From the NCBI GenBank assembly GCA_029582165.1, contig CM055875.1:24993144-25057143 (forward strand): a stretch of 64,000 bases of DNA, read 5' to 3'. The DNA is from Portulaca oleracea. Taxonomy: Eukaryota; Streptophyta; Magnoliopsida; Caryophyllales; Portulacaceae. How positions within the stretch are numbered: position 1 is the stretch's first letter; each line of letters begins with the position of its first letter. Position numbers and translations under genes: made by a program. The notes beneath the pieces were generated by a model. It searched no databases. It saw only the letters and a program-made list of their open reading frames with translations, and was not told the DNA's origin. This document shows positions 33,526-45,619 of the stretch, piece after piece.

Positions 33526-34806
33526 CAGGGGCGGATCTGACTCATTGTCAGTGGAGTCAAGCGACTCCACTGGAATTTTGGGGAAAAAAAATCTGTTTTT
33601 GAAAAAAATAAAAAATAAAAAAGATATAATATATTTATATATACCGATTATGCGTAGAATGAATCATTTAGCAAGGATTAGCCAGGAGGTCCGTGTATTA
33701 CTCTTCTAATTGAGAGGTATAGGTTCGAATCTCACCAGGCGCAATAGTTGGTGTTTTTTAAAATCTATTTACTATTTCATTCATGATATACCAAGACACG
33801 AGTTCAAATTTAGCAAATGAAGTTTAGTGAAGTGGTTTGCATGTAATTTTTCTATTACTTGGGTGCATGTTCGATTCTTGCCAGATGTATGTGTTGGACT
33901 TTTTTAAATCTTTGCACTGCTCAAGACATGAGTTTGAGTGCTAGAAAAATCTAGCTCAGCCATCTCTGACCCTCCCTCCCCTCAAATTATATGGTCCATC
34001 GTGGTAGGTACAATTTTTTAATATTGAAATAGATCAATTTTTTATGAGAATATTCTTTTTTTTTTGTGTGTGAAATTTGAAAACTTTAAAAAATGTCGAT
34101 GAAGTTTTTAATAATATTATAAATAGTGTATTTAGGTATACCACGGTGGAACATATAACGAGTGCTCCCAAAACCCACCAACTCAAAAATCAGAGAGCTC
34201 ATCGTCGTCGACACACAACGACAACTGCCTCTGTGCATCATTTGCTACCGCCAGCTGCAGTCTACGGTCAGCAGCCAGTCTCTGTCTTCGATCCATGTCT
34301 CTATCTCCAGCCTCTCAACTCAACCTCTTTTGATTAATTATTTTAAATTACTCTCTATGTTCTAAGCTTCTATTATCATTCATGATTCTTCCATTATCCA
34401 TTTTCAGTTCATTCTCAATTCTCGTGATATTCTTGTATTTTCTCAATTCGTGTGATATTCTTGTATTTTCTCAATTCTCTTGTGGTTAAATTAGGGTTTG
34501 TATTTATTGATTTGTTGAATGAGTAAATATTATCAAATTAGGAGTTACCCATGAATGATTGAATTATGTGAATGTTGTGAAAATTATTTTTTCTAGTTGG
34601 ATGCATAACTTATTATGTTTATATTTGACTTCAGATATGGTCAATTGCTAATATTTGGAATATTACTTGCTAGTTAATTGAATTATTGCTAGTTAGTTAA
34701 ATTATAGAAGCCTAATTTGCGAATTTAGTTTAGGTGCGGTTAAAGTTTAATTTTTTTAGCAAATTGTTATTGACTCCACTGATTCTAAATCCTAGATCCG
34801 CCACTG
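33526..34806. mobile_element. Non-autonomous hAT element (1281 bp)
   Basis: Starts CAGGGGCGGATCTGA and ends TAGATCCGCCACTG, inverted with mismatches. It is flanked by the 8-bp duplication ACTATAGA (33518-33525, 34807-34814). The subterminal repeats GTCAGTGGAGTCA and TGACTCCACTGA also face each other. No transposase. Inside are two related units of roughly 130 bp (about 33680-33770 and 33810-33905), each with a GTTCGAATCTC or GTTCGATTCTT sequence resembling a tRNA B box. Confidence 0.92.
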
Positions 34807-34814
34807 ACTATAGA

Positions 34815-36530
34815 CGAGACCCACCAACATCAGACCACCCCCACGCAACCCCCCATTACTGAAAAAACCATAATTCGCCCGTTGCAATAAATATGTGTTG
34901 CAACGAGGGCCCCTTGTCTTTGCCATAGATTGTTGTAAAACCCTTTATTTTACTTTCTGTTATTAAGTTTGGATGAGAGTTGTACTTTCCCTTCTGTTGT
35001 TGCAAAAGATGACTACAACTATATCAACGACCATTATTGCAATAGTGCATGCCTTTTTATAGTAACAACTTGGTGTTGCTATAAATTATTTAATTGTAAT
35101 AATTTAATGAAGGAGTTTTTTGAAAATTTCTTTGAACATAAATAGTTAAAAAAAGATGTCAATTTTTTAAAAAAATACTATGAACATATATATATATTAT
35201 ATATTATATATATGTATAGCGTCGGAAAAGGGGGGGTTCCCATTTATTTCTACTTCAGTATAATTTGCCGGATAAAAGAGCGGATTCGATTCTACGCTCG
35301 GAACCTTTTATATATATATATATATATAAACTATTTATAAAAGGAGAGGGATAAGGAGAGATAGTACGTTGTTACTTGGGTAATTGAGCCTTCTTACTCT
35401 ATAATAAAAGAGTTGAACACATGTATTGTAATGGTAAAGTGTTTATTTTGTTGGTTGCTTGTGTGTGTGCTGGTTGTCTACAAGTTAATGTGTTCACACA
35501 TTAAATTACTTTCCTCTCCTCTCCTCTCCTCTCCTCTCTTTGTTTTCACTATTTAACAGCAGTGAAAAGGATAGGGATTCGGACTTCGGAGCCATCATTC
35601 CTCGGCCCTCCCCTCCTCAAAGCTTTACTGTAGGGATTCAGACTTTGGATTTCGATGCATAAATTTTCTGAATTTTAATTCAATACAAATAGTCCAAGAT
35701 AAAACACACAAACGGAAAAAAAGTCACAAACTAAATGTCCTAATTTTTTTTAAAGAAATTTCTATATATTAAAACTAATTTTGAGATTTTGATGGAAAAA
35801 TAACAAAAACATAATAAAATTATCTAAAATTCTTACTGAGAATAAGCTAAAAATTGCAAATATAGGGATGTTAGAAACTTAAAATATATATAATATACTC
35901 CAAATAATATAATCAATAAACTTCGTGATCATTCTATTGTTAAATTTAAATATACTTTCTAAACGTAAGTTCATCAAAGTTTAGGTCGGAGAAAAGAGGT
36001 ACCAAATTGTCAATGAGAAGTATGACCTATTAACTCCACAATTTCCATCAAATGGGAATTTTACTTTTACGAAAGTTTGAACTCTTGATGTGAAGGTTGG
36101 AAGATGGGAGCGGTTGCCATCTGACTGTTGATGTAAAATCGGTGTAGGATGAGAATTTACTCGGGTATTCAAGTGAATCGAAGGCATACCTTCTCTCCTT
36201 CGACTAATATAACTGTCGTATATAATCTGCAGGATTAAACACTTGCCTTGTAGGATCTTAGATTCAAACTCTCATGTCAACCTTAGAGATTGTGGCCACC
36301 AAAAACCAAGGAGATGAGATTCCCGTTGGAATGAATATGATGGGTCCTATGTCCACAACTTGCAAATGGATTTCTTAGACTTTGTACCATATTTTTTTTT
36401 AAAAATTTTAGTTTAAGATAGAGAGATACTTTAAGAAGGTGGATAGGGAATCGACCTCTCATGAATAGGTTATATTTTGACGTTTATTTTAACGTTTATT
36501 TGTGATGTTGAACTTTTTTTTAAAAAAGAA
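34815..36530. other. Non-coding AT-rich region
   Basis: 34850-35110 holds repeated GTTGCAA/TTGCAACG phrases that resemble terminal regions of CACTA-type elements. TA-rich tracts lie at 35185-35215 and 35309-35330, and a (TCCTC)n microsatellite at 35511-35539. No gene supported. Confidence 0.5.
35511..35539. repeat. (TCCTC)n microsatellite
   Basis: Five to six near-perfect 5-bp units. Confidence 0.95.
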
Positions 36531-36539
36531 AATTATCCT

Positions 36540-36574
36540 GACACCACTGACTCAAAATCCTGGATCCGCCACTG
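36540..36574. mobile_element. Right end of a second hAT copy
   Basis: CACCACTGACTCAAAATCC followed by TGGATCCGCCACTG is the same terminus as that of the hAT at 33526-34806. A matching left end with its 8-bp duplication (expected TTGTTAAC) was not found, so it is truncated or rearranged. Confidence 0.65.
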
Positions 36575-38169
36575 TTGTTAACCGCACAGTGTCAAAGCTT
36601 CAAATCATATAATATCAAATACTTCATCCGTTCTTTCTTATATATCATTTACGGTTTTCAGTGCCAATCTTTAATCAATAATTTTTAATATAAAATTTTT
36701 ATATAAAATTATAATATTATACTTTTTTAATAATATTTTTTATTACGAATCTAATGACATCAATTTTGCATGAGGAATCATTATATAAATTAAAATATTA
36801 ACAATTAAAGTTTTTAACACAATTTCCTAGAAAACATATAAATAAAAAATAAAAAGGGAGGTAGTATCAAATTCACAATGCATGGCTAATTTTCTCATAG
36901 ATGTACGGCTTGCCCAAGTTCCCAGACGATAAGTTATAAGATTAGTAACTTAATTAGCAGCTGGTCAATAATTTTATTATAATAATTAAGTTAAAGCTTC
37001 TGAATGATCTGTAAAGTTGCTTTCACTCTTTCTTTAGACAAAGAAAGATACATACTTTTTAAGTTTCAAGCCATTTCATCCAATTTTTGATAGAGTCTTA
37101 TTTTAAAAGCATAGTCCACTACAACAAGAAAAAAACTAAAAAGAAAGAAAAATGTATAGGAATTGCGTGTTTTACCACGAAGAACTCATGTGAAGACAAC
37201 ATACATGCACAGATACAGAGCAGCAGAAATGGTCTAGTGCTTAAATGTCGTACAATTTAAATAAGAAAATTTGCTACACTTTAAAATTAGGTAATTTGGT
37301 GAGGGGTCGACTTTCGTACGGTCCCGTACCTACCCTGTACCCACTGTACACGGCTTTGTTTAAGTTAACAAGTTAAACCAAATCAATTAAACTACGATCG
37401 TGCTTTATTTAATTATTTGTTTATTTTTTGTGCAAAAGTATGAACGAAATCGAAAAGCATGCATGCATTTTAATAAAGAATATTTCTTTCTTATTTCGAC
37501 GGTGATCAAATTAGCTTGTTGCATTATTAATCCCTCTTTTTCATATTATTTATTACCTCTTTTATCTTTACCGATTTTTAAAAATCCTATAATATGTTAT
37601 TAACCATTGCAATATTATATTTATGGATGTAATGTTTTTCATTACGAAACTAATTATAGTGATTTCATCTAACATATTATTATATGTGTTGAGTACATAG
37701 TTAATGGTCAAAATCTTTAAAGTTTGAAAGATATAATTCTCAAGATGACAAATAATATGAAACAGAGCGAATATGTCTCTGTCAAGCTATAAGATTTTTA
37801 TCTTGATCAAATCTTAGTCTTAGGATGTAATATTTTGGGTTAATTAATTTTGACACTTGGATGTAGGTTCTATTCTTGGGTATTACTCCAATAGTCTGAT
37901 CCATTTACGTACTTAATCAATGAATGGAATTTTTGAGAAAAGAACTAACTTTTGCTAATTAATGAATGAAATTTTTGAGAATACTCTCAAACTCTCTCTC
38001 AAGTCTTAATTACTTTATCTAAATAATATGTTTGGTGGTGTGTTAAGTAAATCCTTTATAAATTTGTGGTGGATATTTAATCCTTTATCAATTCTTGGTG
38101 AATTGTTTGTTCTTGGGTGGTGGAATCCCTTTATAAAGTTCATATTATTGCCTTTGTGATCAAGTTCTT
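36575..38169. other. Non-coding AT-rich region with a CACTA-like end
   Basis: CACTACAACAAGAAAAAAAC begins at 37117 in the same orientation as the terminus at 32613, so the two are not a matched pair. GTACGGTCCCGTAC near 37316 is a short palindrome. Short frames here have no family features. Confidence 0.5.
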
Positions 38170-38427
38170 TGTCAAAACCTTCACCTCATTTCTGACAATG
38201 TCACTGAAGAGAGAAAAATAGATTAGGTTTGAATATGGTTCTTTGAATTACCATGTCTCTCTCTTCTTTTACAAAGCTACGAACCATCCCATTATATAGG
38301 GAAGGAGATCAAAAGAAAGGAAAGAAATAAAGAAAAAGACAGCTAACTAAAATAAAAGATCCTAACAACTCCTAACTACCTTAATTATATTAACAAAAAT
38401 ATCTTAAAACTATCCTACCCGCCAACA
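38170..38427 (-). repeat. copia-2 3' LTR (258 bp)
   Basis: On the minus strand TGTTGGCGGG ... GGTTTTGACA. Differs from 45362-45619 at only a few sites, so the insertion is not very old. Confidence 0.95.
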
Positions 38428-39401
38428 CCCCCCCTCAAGCTTGGATGGTGGGGAAGCATGCCAAGCTTGTTTAAAAGATGCCAATGTTGATTGGAGGGAA
38501 GAATCTTGGTAAGAACATCTGCAAGTTGGGACTGAGTAGGAAGATAGCTCAGTTGTAATAATCCTTCGATGACCTTGTCCCGAGTGAAATGACAATCCAC
38601 TTCAATGTGTTTTGTTCGTTCGTGGAAAACAAGATTTCTTGCTGTGTGTAACGCAGATTGGTTGTCACAATGGAGAAGAACAAGTCTAGTAATAGGGACA
38701 TCAAACTCTCTCAAAAGGCTGACCAACCAAGTTATTTCTGCAGCAGCTTGAGCCATTGCTCTATATTCGGCCTCAGTTGAAGATCTTGCCACTGTAGATT
38801 GTTTCTTGGATTTCCAGCTTATAGGAGAGCTATTCATCAGGATAATGTATCCTGTAACAGATCTTCTGGATATTGGACAAGCTGCCTAGTCTGAATAAGA
38901 AAATGTTGTGAGCTGAAGGTGGTCAGATCCTTTAAGTAAAATCCCTTGTCCCAATGTTCCAGCTACATATCTTATGAGATGATCCAAAACAGCCATGTGA
39001 GAAGTCCTGGGGTTTTGCATGAATTGACTGAGTGTTTGAACTGCAAAAGAGATATCAGGACGAGTATTAGAAAGAAAATTAAGTATGCCAATAAAAATTC
39101 TATAAATACTCGGGTTAGTTAATAAAGCCCCAAAATCATATTGCAATTTGCAATTTAGAGGGAGAGGGGTGGCAGTAGGTTTAGAATTGAGATGGCCAGA
39201 ATCTTTGAGTAGCTCTTGAGTGTATTTTCTTTGGGTTAGGCTAATCCCTTGTGGCAAATAGGAAACTTCAAGCCCAAGGAAATAATTAAGAAGTCCAAGA
39301 TCTTTGATCCCAAAAGTAGTGTTTAGTTGATCTTTGAGTCTATCAATCACAGTAATAGACGAACATGTACACAAAACATCATCAACATAAACAGCCACAA
39401 T
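38415..39401 (-). pseudogene. copia-2 RT C-terminal part and RNase H
   Basis: Starts just after the hAT insertion with VAVYVDDVLCTC, the RT catalytic box, then FGIKDLGLLNYFLGLEV and NTRPDISFAVQTLSQF. A TAG at about 38886-38888 replaces the Trp of the conserved SDWAACP motif. RNase H follows: SWKSKKQSTVARSSTEAEYRA, HCDNQSA, HTKHIEVDCHF-like HERTKHIEVDC and QLADVLTK, ending at 38415 inside the LTR boundary. Confidence 0.92.
38428..38469 (-). promoter_or_regulatory. copia-2 polypurine tract with abutting hairpin
   Basis: On the minus strand AGGGGGGG (38435-38428) abuts the 3' LTR. A perfect 9-bp stem, CAAGCTTGG/CCAAGCTTG (38461-38469, 38436-38444), with a 16-nt loop, ends directly at it. This stem overlaps the last codons of RNase H, so coding constraint may contribute. 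Confidence 0.75.
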
Positions 39402-39919
39402 TAGACCTGTCAATTCGGTCGGGCGGGCGGGTTTCGGGTCGGTCGTATATCGGGTTCGGGTAAATACGGGTTGGGTGTATTTCGGGTTCGGGTAAATACG
39501 GACGATATATTTCGGTTTCGGGTCAATCCAACGGGTTATGCTTGCGACCTTTTTGCGCTTTTTCTTTTTAAAAAATGGTCTCTAGATATTACTTTTTTAT
39601 ACAATATACATAATAAAATATGATTATCTTCTAGTAACGATAGATTATTGTAACTATTTTGACTTAAATTAGAGAAATAACAAATAAATAAGTTGCGCTT
39701 ATAGTTTAACGTTAAAAATTACAAAAAAAAATCACAAATTCTTATAAAGTTGAACTTAAAAAATTAATTTTTCGGGTCAAACGGGCGGGTCGGGTTTGAC
39801 CTGCTAATTTTCGGGTTCGGTATACTTCGGGTTTAGTTCAGATAATCATGTTCAAAACCCAGAAATTTCGGGCGGGTTCGGGTCGGGTTATCGGGTCGGG
39901 TCAGAAACTGCCAGGTCTA
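39402..39919. mobile_element. hAT MITE (518 bp) inserted in copia-2 RT
   Basis: Ends TAGACCTGTCAA and TGCCAGGTCTA, with the 8-bp duplication GCCACAAT on both sides (39394-39401, 39920-39927). Both ends are rich in GGGTCGGGTTC. There is no ORF. The insertion splits the RT just before its YVDD box. Confidence 0.93.
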
Positions 39920-39927
39920 GCCACAAT

Positions 39928-40850
39928 AGTTAGATCATCATAAGTTTTCTTAGTAAATAAACTGTAATCATTTTTAGATTGATTATATCCTTGCTCTTTC
40001 AAGAATTGTACTAATGTTAATGCCACTATCGAGAAGCCTGTTTAAGTCCATATAGGGACTTTTGTAGCTTGCAAACTTTGTTTTGAGGATTAGGGATTTC
40101 TTCAGGCATTTTCATATAGACTTCCACATGTAAATCACCATGCAGAAAAGCATTATCCACATCAAGTTGATATAGAGACCAATTTCTTGCTGCTGCTAAG
40201 GCAATAATTGTTCTAAATATTGTAATTTTGACCACTGGACTGAAGGTTTCATTATAGTCAAGCCCCTCCTTTTGAGTATTTCTTCTTATAACCAACCTAG
40301 CCTTGTATCTTTCTAAAGAACCATCAGATCTTAATTTCACTTTATACACCCATTTTGAACTGATGGCTTTCTTCCCTGGAGGTAGGTCTACCTTAGTCCA
40401 GGTGTTATTGAGGAGGAGAGCTTCTATTTCCCTTTTCATGGCATTTACCCATTGTTGGTGAAGAGCAGCCTGCTTATAGGATTTGGGTTCTTCTATATAA
40501 TCAAGTTGAGTGATTAGTTGTTGTTGGGAGGTAGAAAGGCCAGAGAATTGAACAATATTACCAAATTTGGGTAGTTGTGTATCATAATCCTTCAAATATG
40601 TGGGCTGCTTAATGACCCTTGTAGACTTTCTTGTTGGGATAACAGTAGTTGCTGGAGGTGTAGAGCTTCTTTCTGTAACTGATGTATCTTGTTGTTGCTG
40701 GTCTTGTATTGGTTTTTCTTTGTCATGATCATCTCCAGCCTCAGTAGAATTGTCAGCAACATTGGATAAAAATATACAGTCAGACAAAACAATATCATTA
40801 GTTTCAGCAACATTATGGTATGGGAAATGTTCTTCATAAAATTTTACATC
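39928..40850 (-). pseudogene. copia-2 RT N-terminal part
   Basis: Contains [89 protein letters not shown] and [11 protein letters not shown] frameshift near 40024 precedes QFLKEQGYNQS up to the hAT. The frame is the same as the upstream integrase, separated only by TGA at 40851-40853 where an Arg CGA would fit. Confidence 0.92.
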
Positions 40851-42300
40851 TCAACTAAATATAATCTTCTTATCAAGCAGATCATATAGTTTATAACCTT
40901 TCTTATTAAAAGAATATCCCAGAAAAACACAAGGATGTGCTCTTGGATCAAATTTATGCCTGTTAACAATTAAAGTGGATGCAAAACAAAGGCAACCAAA
41001 AATTCTCAAGTAATTGTAATAAGGGGGTGAATTGTAGAGCATTTCATAAGGAGTTTTAAAATTGATGGCAGAGTTGGGAATCCTATTGATCAAGTAAGTG
41101 GTAGTCAAAACACAATCACCCCAGAATTTTAAAGGAAGCTTTGCTTGAATTAATAAGGATCTGGCAACTTGTATAATATGTTTGTGTTTCCTTTCCACAA
41201 TTCCATTTTGTTGTTGTCTTTGCACACATGAAGTTTGATGCAAAATGCCTCTGGAAGTATAGTAGGAATCAGCATAATTATCACAAAATTCTTTTCCATT
41301 GTCAGACCTAATTATTTTGACAGTAGCACCAAACTGTTTTGTGACAAAAGAAATGAAGTTCTCAAGCATGGGGAAAGCATTGGTTTTACTAGATAGCAAA
41401 TATATCCATGTTGTTCGTGTACAATCATCAACAATGGTAAAAAAAGAATGAAAACCATCGTAAGTATGAATTCTAAAAGGTCCCCATATGTCTACATGAA
41501 GTAATTCAAATTTATTTGCTGCTCTACTTGTACTGGAAGGGAAGATAGACTTGTGTTGTTTTGCTTGAGGACAAATCTGGCAAACTATTGTGTTAGAAAT
41601 ATTAGACAACCCTGGAATTCTTGTGAGGTACTCAGGAGAAGGGTGACCTAGTCTGCAATATAAAATTTCTGATGTAGATAGGAGAGCACTACCATTCTTT
41701 TGATTTCTAGATGTACTCTTGATTTTAGGGAAAGTATTGGCTAAATAAAGTCCTCCTTGCTGTTTACCAAGGGTTAAGTGTTGGGTCTTCATAGGGTCCT
41801 GAATGTAACAATTTTCATGAGTAAAAACCAGGTTTGTTTTAAGATCTTTAGTCATTTTGTAGGCAGAAATCAAATTAAAATGAAAACTGGGCACATGCAG
41901 AACATTTTGAAGGGTTATTCCAGATTGAAGAATTACATTTCCCACATTCTTGACAGGTATTTGATCACCATTGGGTAATGTAATGAAGCAAGAAGTGATA
42001 ATAGGTGTATATGAAGAAAAAAGATGCAGATGAGGTGTTATATGATCAGTTGCTCCACTATCAATCACCCAATGAACATTTTGATTATAAAACATTAGAC
42101 AGAAAGATTTACCTGCTAAAAAGGTTGAATGTTGTGGGTCTATTTGATCAGAGATATGGACATTCTGCTTGCCAAGGAGTTGCATCAATTGTGTATATTG
42201 TTCACTGCTGAGAGTGTGTCTGACCATTTCTTGAACATCAGATGCAACATGTGCAGTTTCAGGATCAGCTTGTACATTTGCAATGATCTTTTGAGATCTT
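40851..42300 (-). pseudogene. copia-2 protease and integrase
   Basis: Protease active site WVIDSGATDHIT. GAG-pre-integrase: YCRLGHPSPEYL and CQICPQAKQ. The integrase core keeps the catalytic residues in LHVDIWGP, RSDNGKEF and GIVERKHK. The C-terminal part has FGCLCFAS, HKFDPRAHPCVFLGYS and KGYKLYDLLDK. This stretch is open apart from the terminal TGA. Confidence 0.93.
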
Positions 42301-43217
42301 TCAGCTTGCTTCCTGGCCAGCTTAAAACATTTTTCAGCTGGATGGCCTAGCTTCTTGCAATAACAGCAATAAGGCCTTTTATTCTGATTGGCCTGGGAAC
42401 CTGGATTGCTGTTAGAGGTTCTGGGTGAAGATTGGGCAATATATCCTGAATATCCCTGTGAAGTATAACCAGGGTATTGAGGCTGATTGCCATATTGGTT
42501 CTGAACATTCTTGGGATTCTGGTTTCTAGAAACATTAAAAACCGCAGAACCTTCCTCAGGGAATGATGGTTTCCTTATATTTTGTTGTTGTTCTTCCTGA
42601 AGAACAGTGCTACAAGTTTGATTAACACTTGGTAAAGGTGTAATCATAAGAATACTACCTCTCACTGTCTTATATTGCTCATTCAATCCCATCAGAAATT
42701 GAAACAGTAGATGTCTAGCTATCAATTTTGATGCAGAACAATCTGAATCACAACTACATGGGGTAATGACCATCACATACTCATCCCAAATTTTCTTGCA
42801 TTTGGTGTAATAGCTCGAGACAGACATGTTTCCCTGACTAAGGTTACTCATATCTTGTTGCAATTGATAAATTTTGGCACCTTGATTTTAATTGAATCTT
42901 TCTTTAAGATCATTCCAAATAGCTGTTGTAGTCTCAGTATAAAGAATGCTTGATGCAATATCTTTTGTAACAGATCTAAGGAGCCAAAAAATAAGCATGC
43001 TATTGCATCTCTCCCAAAAAGGCAAAAGAGGGGAATTAGCAGCATGTTTATCAACTTTTCGTTCTATGAAGGTCATTTTATTCTTAGCTTTTAAAGAAAC
43101 CTCACAAGATCTACTCCATTGCCCATAATTCAACCCAGTTAAAGGTTCATTGGTGAGGCTGAAACTGGGAGTGTATGAATGAAGAAGATAAAAGGGATGA
43201 TCAGGGACGATTGTCAC
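42301..43217 (-). pseudogene. copia-2 gag
   Basis: ATG at 43217 opens MTIVPDHPFYLLHS. LTGLNYGQWSRSCEVSLKAKNK and FWERCNSMLIFWLLRSV follow, the copia gag N-terminal domain. TAA at 42888-42890 interrupts the frame, which then continues with SNLSQGNMSVSSYYTKCKKIWDEY. The CCHC knuckle CYCKKLGHPAEKC is intact. The 5' leader just before the ATG is split by the solo LTR. Confidence 0.9.
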
Positions 43218-43286
43218 TGGAACGACAACGTTTTCTTCCCCTATGATAAAAGAAGAAATTCGAAGAAGGAAGGAAAGACAAGAACC

Positions 43287-45216
43287 TGTTCGGTCTCGTT
43301 TCGAGCGAATTAATATCTTTTATAAGGAGTTTTGCTTGTCTTTAATAATTAATTTATGAATTTTATTATGTTTTTATGTATTTTGCAAGATTATTAGATT
43401 TCATAGAATTTTATTATTTTTGTTATTTTTATTGTTAAATAATTTTCAAAAAGATAAAAATAAAAATTAGAAAATTAATTAAATAGAAACTTAAACTAAA
43501 ACCCTATTCCCCAGCCCACACTCTCCCCCTTCTTCTTTTCTCTCTTCGGCCCAGACCAAAACCCACAACCCATTTTTCCCTTTCCCTTTCCCTTCTTTTC
43601 TTCTTCGGCCCATCTACCTTAAACCCAGAAACCCGAACGCCTAAACCCTAAACCCACGCCCGTACCCAGCTCCAAATACACGCCCCATTTCCTCTTCCTC
43701 TCAGTCGAATACAACTCCCCCCTAAACCCTAATCTTTCTCTCATTTCCCCTTCCCCTCTCTCTCTCTTCGACTCCGTCTCTCTCTTCCTCTCTTCTTTCT
43801 TCTTCTTCCTCGGTCTCTATCTCTCTGTTTCTCTTTCTCTTTTCGGCCAACTTGCGCCGATTTCTACTATCATCATCATCATTCAATCTTCCTTTCTTCT
43901 TCTTTCTTCCGGATTTTCGCAATCAAGCCAAGTTGCGCCGATTTCCTACATCCATTTGCACCATAATTATTAGTCTTCTAATCTTATCTCAATTTCTCAT
44001 TTAATTTATTGATTTTTCACTAATTTTTCTTCCAATTTGCAGATCGGTGGGGGAATTCCAAGAAAGCTAAGATCGACCTCAAGTATAAAAGAGGAAGAAG
44101 AAGGCGAAGGCAGAGGCATCGATCCGAAGGTCGGATTTGGGGGGTGACAACCCAATCGGCATTCTAGGGTTCGAATTAGGTTTATTTTAAATTGCTTTTC
44201 TTTGAATTTTGTCTTCACAGTTGTTGTTGAACGATTTCTGGGATTTTTTTTCTTGAATATTTGAAAGTTTCAATTCTAGGTTTGGTTTAGAATTCGGTGT
44301 TTTGTTTGGTTGATAATGAGCTAGTGTTCGAATTTTTGGTTTGAATGTATTCGATTTGGTGTTGAATTTCTGAGATTTATTTTTGAAATTGTTTGTTTTT
44401 GGTTCGATCTAAGTGCTCTGTTTTGCTCTGTTTTCATCCTCTCTATTCTTCTCTCTTTCCTCTATTAGAATCTGGGCGGTAGGGATTTAAAATCCCTTTA
44501 CTTCTTTTCCTTTTTCCTTTCTTTCTCCCTTGTCTCAGTTAGTCGTTAGATTAGATCTTGTTAGGATTAGTTAGAGTTAGGATTATTAGGATGCGTAGTG
44601 TTTGTGTTATTAAAGTTAAGATTGGTTTGGTTTTGATCTTTGTTTAGGGATAATGTAAGATTAGGCCAATTTCATAATTAGTTTATTAGGGTTTGTTTAA
44701 AGTTGTTTAAGTAAAATTTACTAAAAGTTCTTATTAGTGTAAATCACAAAAATTCCAAACACAATCCACAATTTAGTGAGGAGGAGGATTAAGGGTTCAC
44801 AAATTCTCCTTTAAGTGAGGATTTGGGAATTCTTAGTAATCTAAATCACAAGCTTTTTAATTTGTTCAAAGAAAGTTCAAGTGAAGTTTAGTTCTTCAAA
44901 GATATAATTTCTTGTTTCCAATCTCATGTTAGAATTAGTTTTATTGCTTTCTTATTTATTGTTTTTAATCGCTTTCTTAGTTTAGTTTTGTTTTTTTGTC
45001 AAAGTAAGTTCAGTTCATCTTTTGATTTAATGCTTTCTTAGCTTTTATTGTTTTCAATTGATATTAGTTTAGTTCATTTAAATTATTTACCGCTTTCCGC
45101 ACTTGAAAACTTCTTTCGCAAACCAATAACCTAATAACCTAAAAACCCATCCCTGCGGATACGACAACCCTTAGGAATATCTTGTTCCTAAAAGTCCCCT
45201 AAAATGCAACCGAACA
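43287..45216 (+). repeat. Solo LTR of a gypsy-type family (1930 bp)
   Basis: TGTTCGGTCTCG ... GCAACCGAACA, flanked by the 5-bp duplication GAACC (43282-43286, 45217-45221) in the copia-2 leader. Near its 3' end it has ATCCCTGCGGATACGACAAC, a phrase common at the 3' end of plant gypsy LTRs. Two AAACCCTAA-type telo-boxes lie near 43645 and 43725, and a TATAAAAG at 44085. No internal region, so it probably arose by LTR-LTR recombination. The related LTR fragment at 60049 is inverted. Confidence 0.92.
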
Positions 45217-45347
45217 GAACCCATACACGAATGAAAACAAAAGAAGATGAAAAAGGGAAAGAGAGGGATATCACCAGATGAGAGAGGGATGTCACCAGAT
45301 GATCATAGAACCAAAGAGCTAATCAAGAGAAGAAACTCCAATTTGGA

Positions 45348-45361
45348 GGGCTTTGATACCA
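45348..45361 (-). promoter_or_regulatory. copia-2 primer binding site, initiator tRNA-Met
   Basis: On the minus strand TGGTATCAAAGCCC directly follows the 5' LTR. The usual copia site is TGGTATCAGAGC; one base differs. Confidence 0.9.
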
Positions 45362-45619
45362 TGTCAAAACCTTCACCTCCTTTCTGACAATGTCATTGAA
45401 GAGAGAAAAATAGAATAGGTTTGAATGTGGTTCTTTGAATTACCATGTCTCTCTCTTCTTTTACAAAGCTACGAACCATCCCTTTATATAGGGAAGGAGA
45501 ACAAAAGAAAGGAAAAAAATAAAGAAAAAGACAGCTAACTAAAATAAAAGATCCTAACAACTCCTAACTACCTTAATTATATTAACAAAAATATCTTAAA
45601 ACTATCCTACCCGCCAACA
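45362..45619 (-). repeat. copia-2 5' LTR (258 bp)
   Basis: Matches 38170-38427 closely. TATATAGGG on the plus strand near 45485 (complement CCCTATATA) may mark the promoter. Confidence 0.95.

Larger units (their letters stand above)
38170..45619 (-). mobile_element. Ty1/copia retrotransposon with two nested insertions
   Basis: Two 258-bp LTRs (38170-38427, 45362-45619) flank a minus-strand gag-pol. Subtracting the hAT (39402-39919) and solo LTR (43287-45216) with their duplications leaves about 5.0 kb, the normal copia size. Flanking 5-mers are TTCTT (38165-38169) and TTTTT (45620-45624), a near-duplication with one mismatch. The initiator-Met primer site is present. Confidence 0.95.

Noticed and set aside
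33680..33905. tRNA genes
   Set aside because: Only B-box-like sequence is present; no cloverleaf or A box could be drawn.
32613..37130. One CACTA element bounded by 32613 and 37117
   Set aside because: Both termini face the same way; a CACTA element needs inverted ends.
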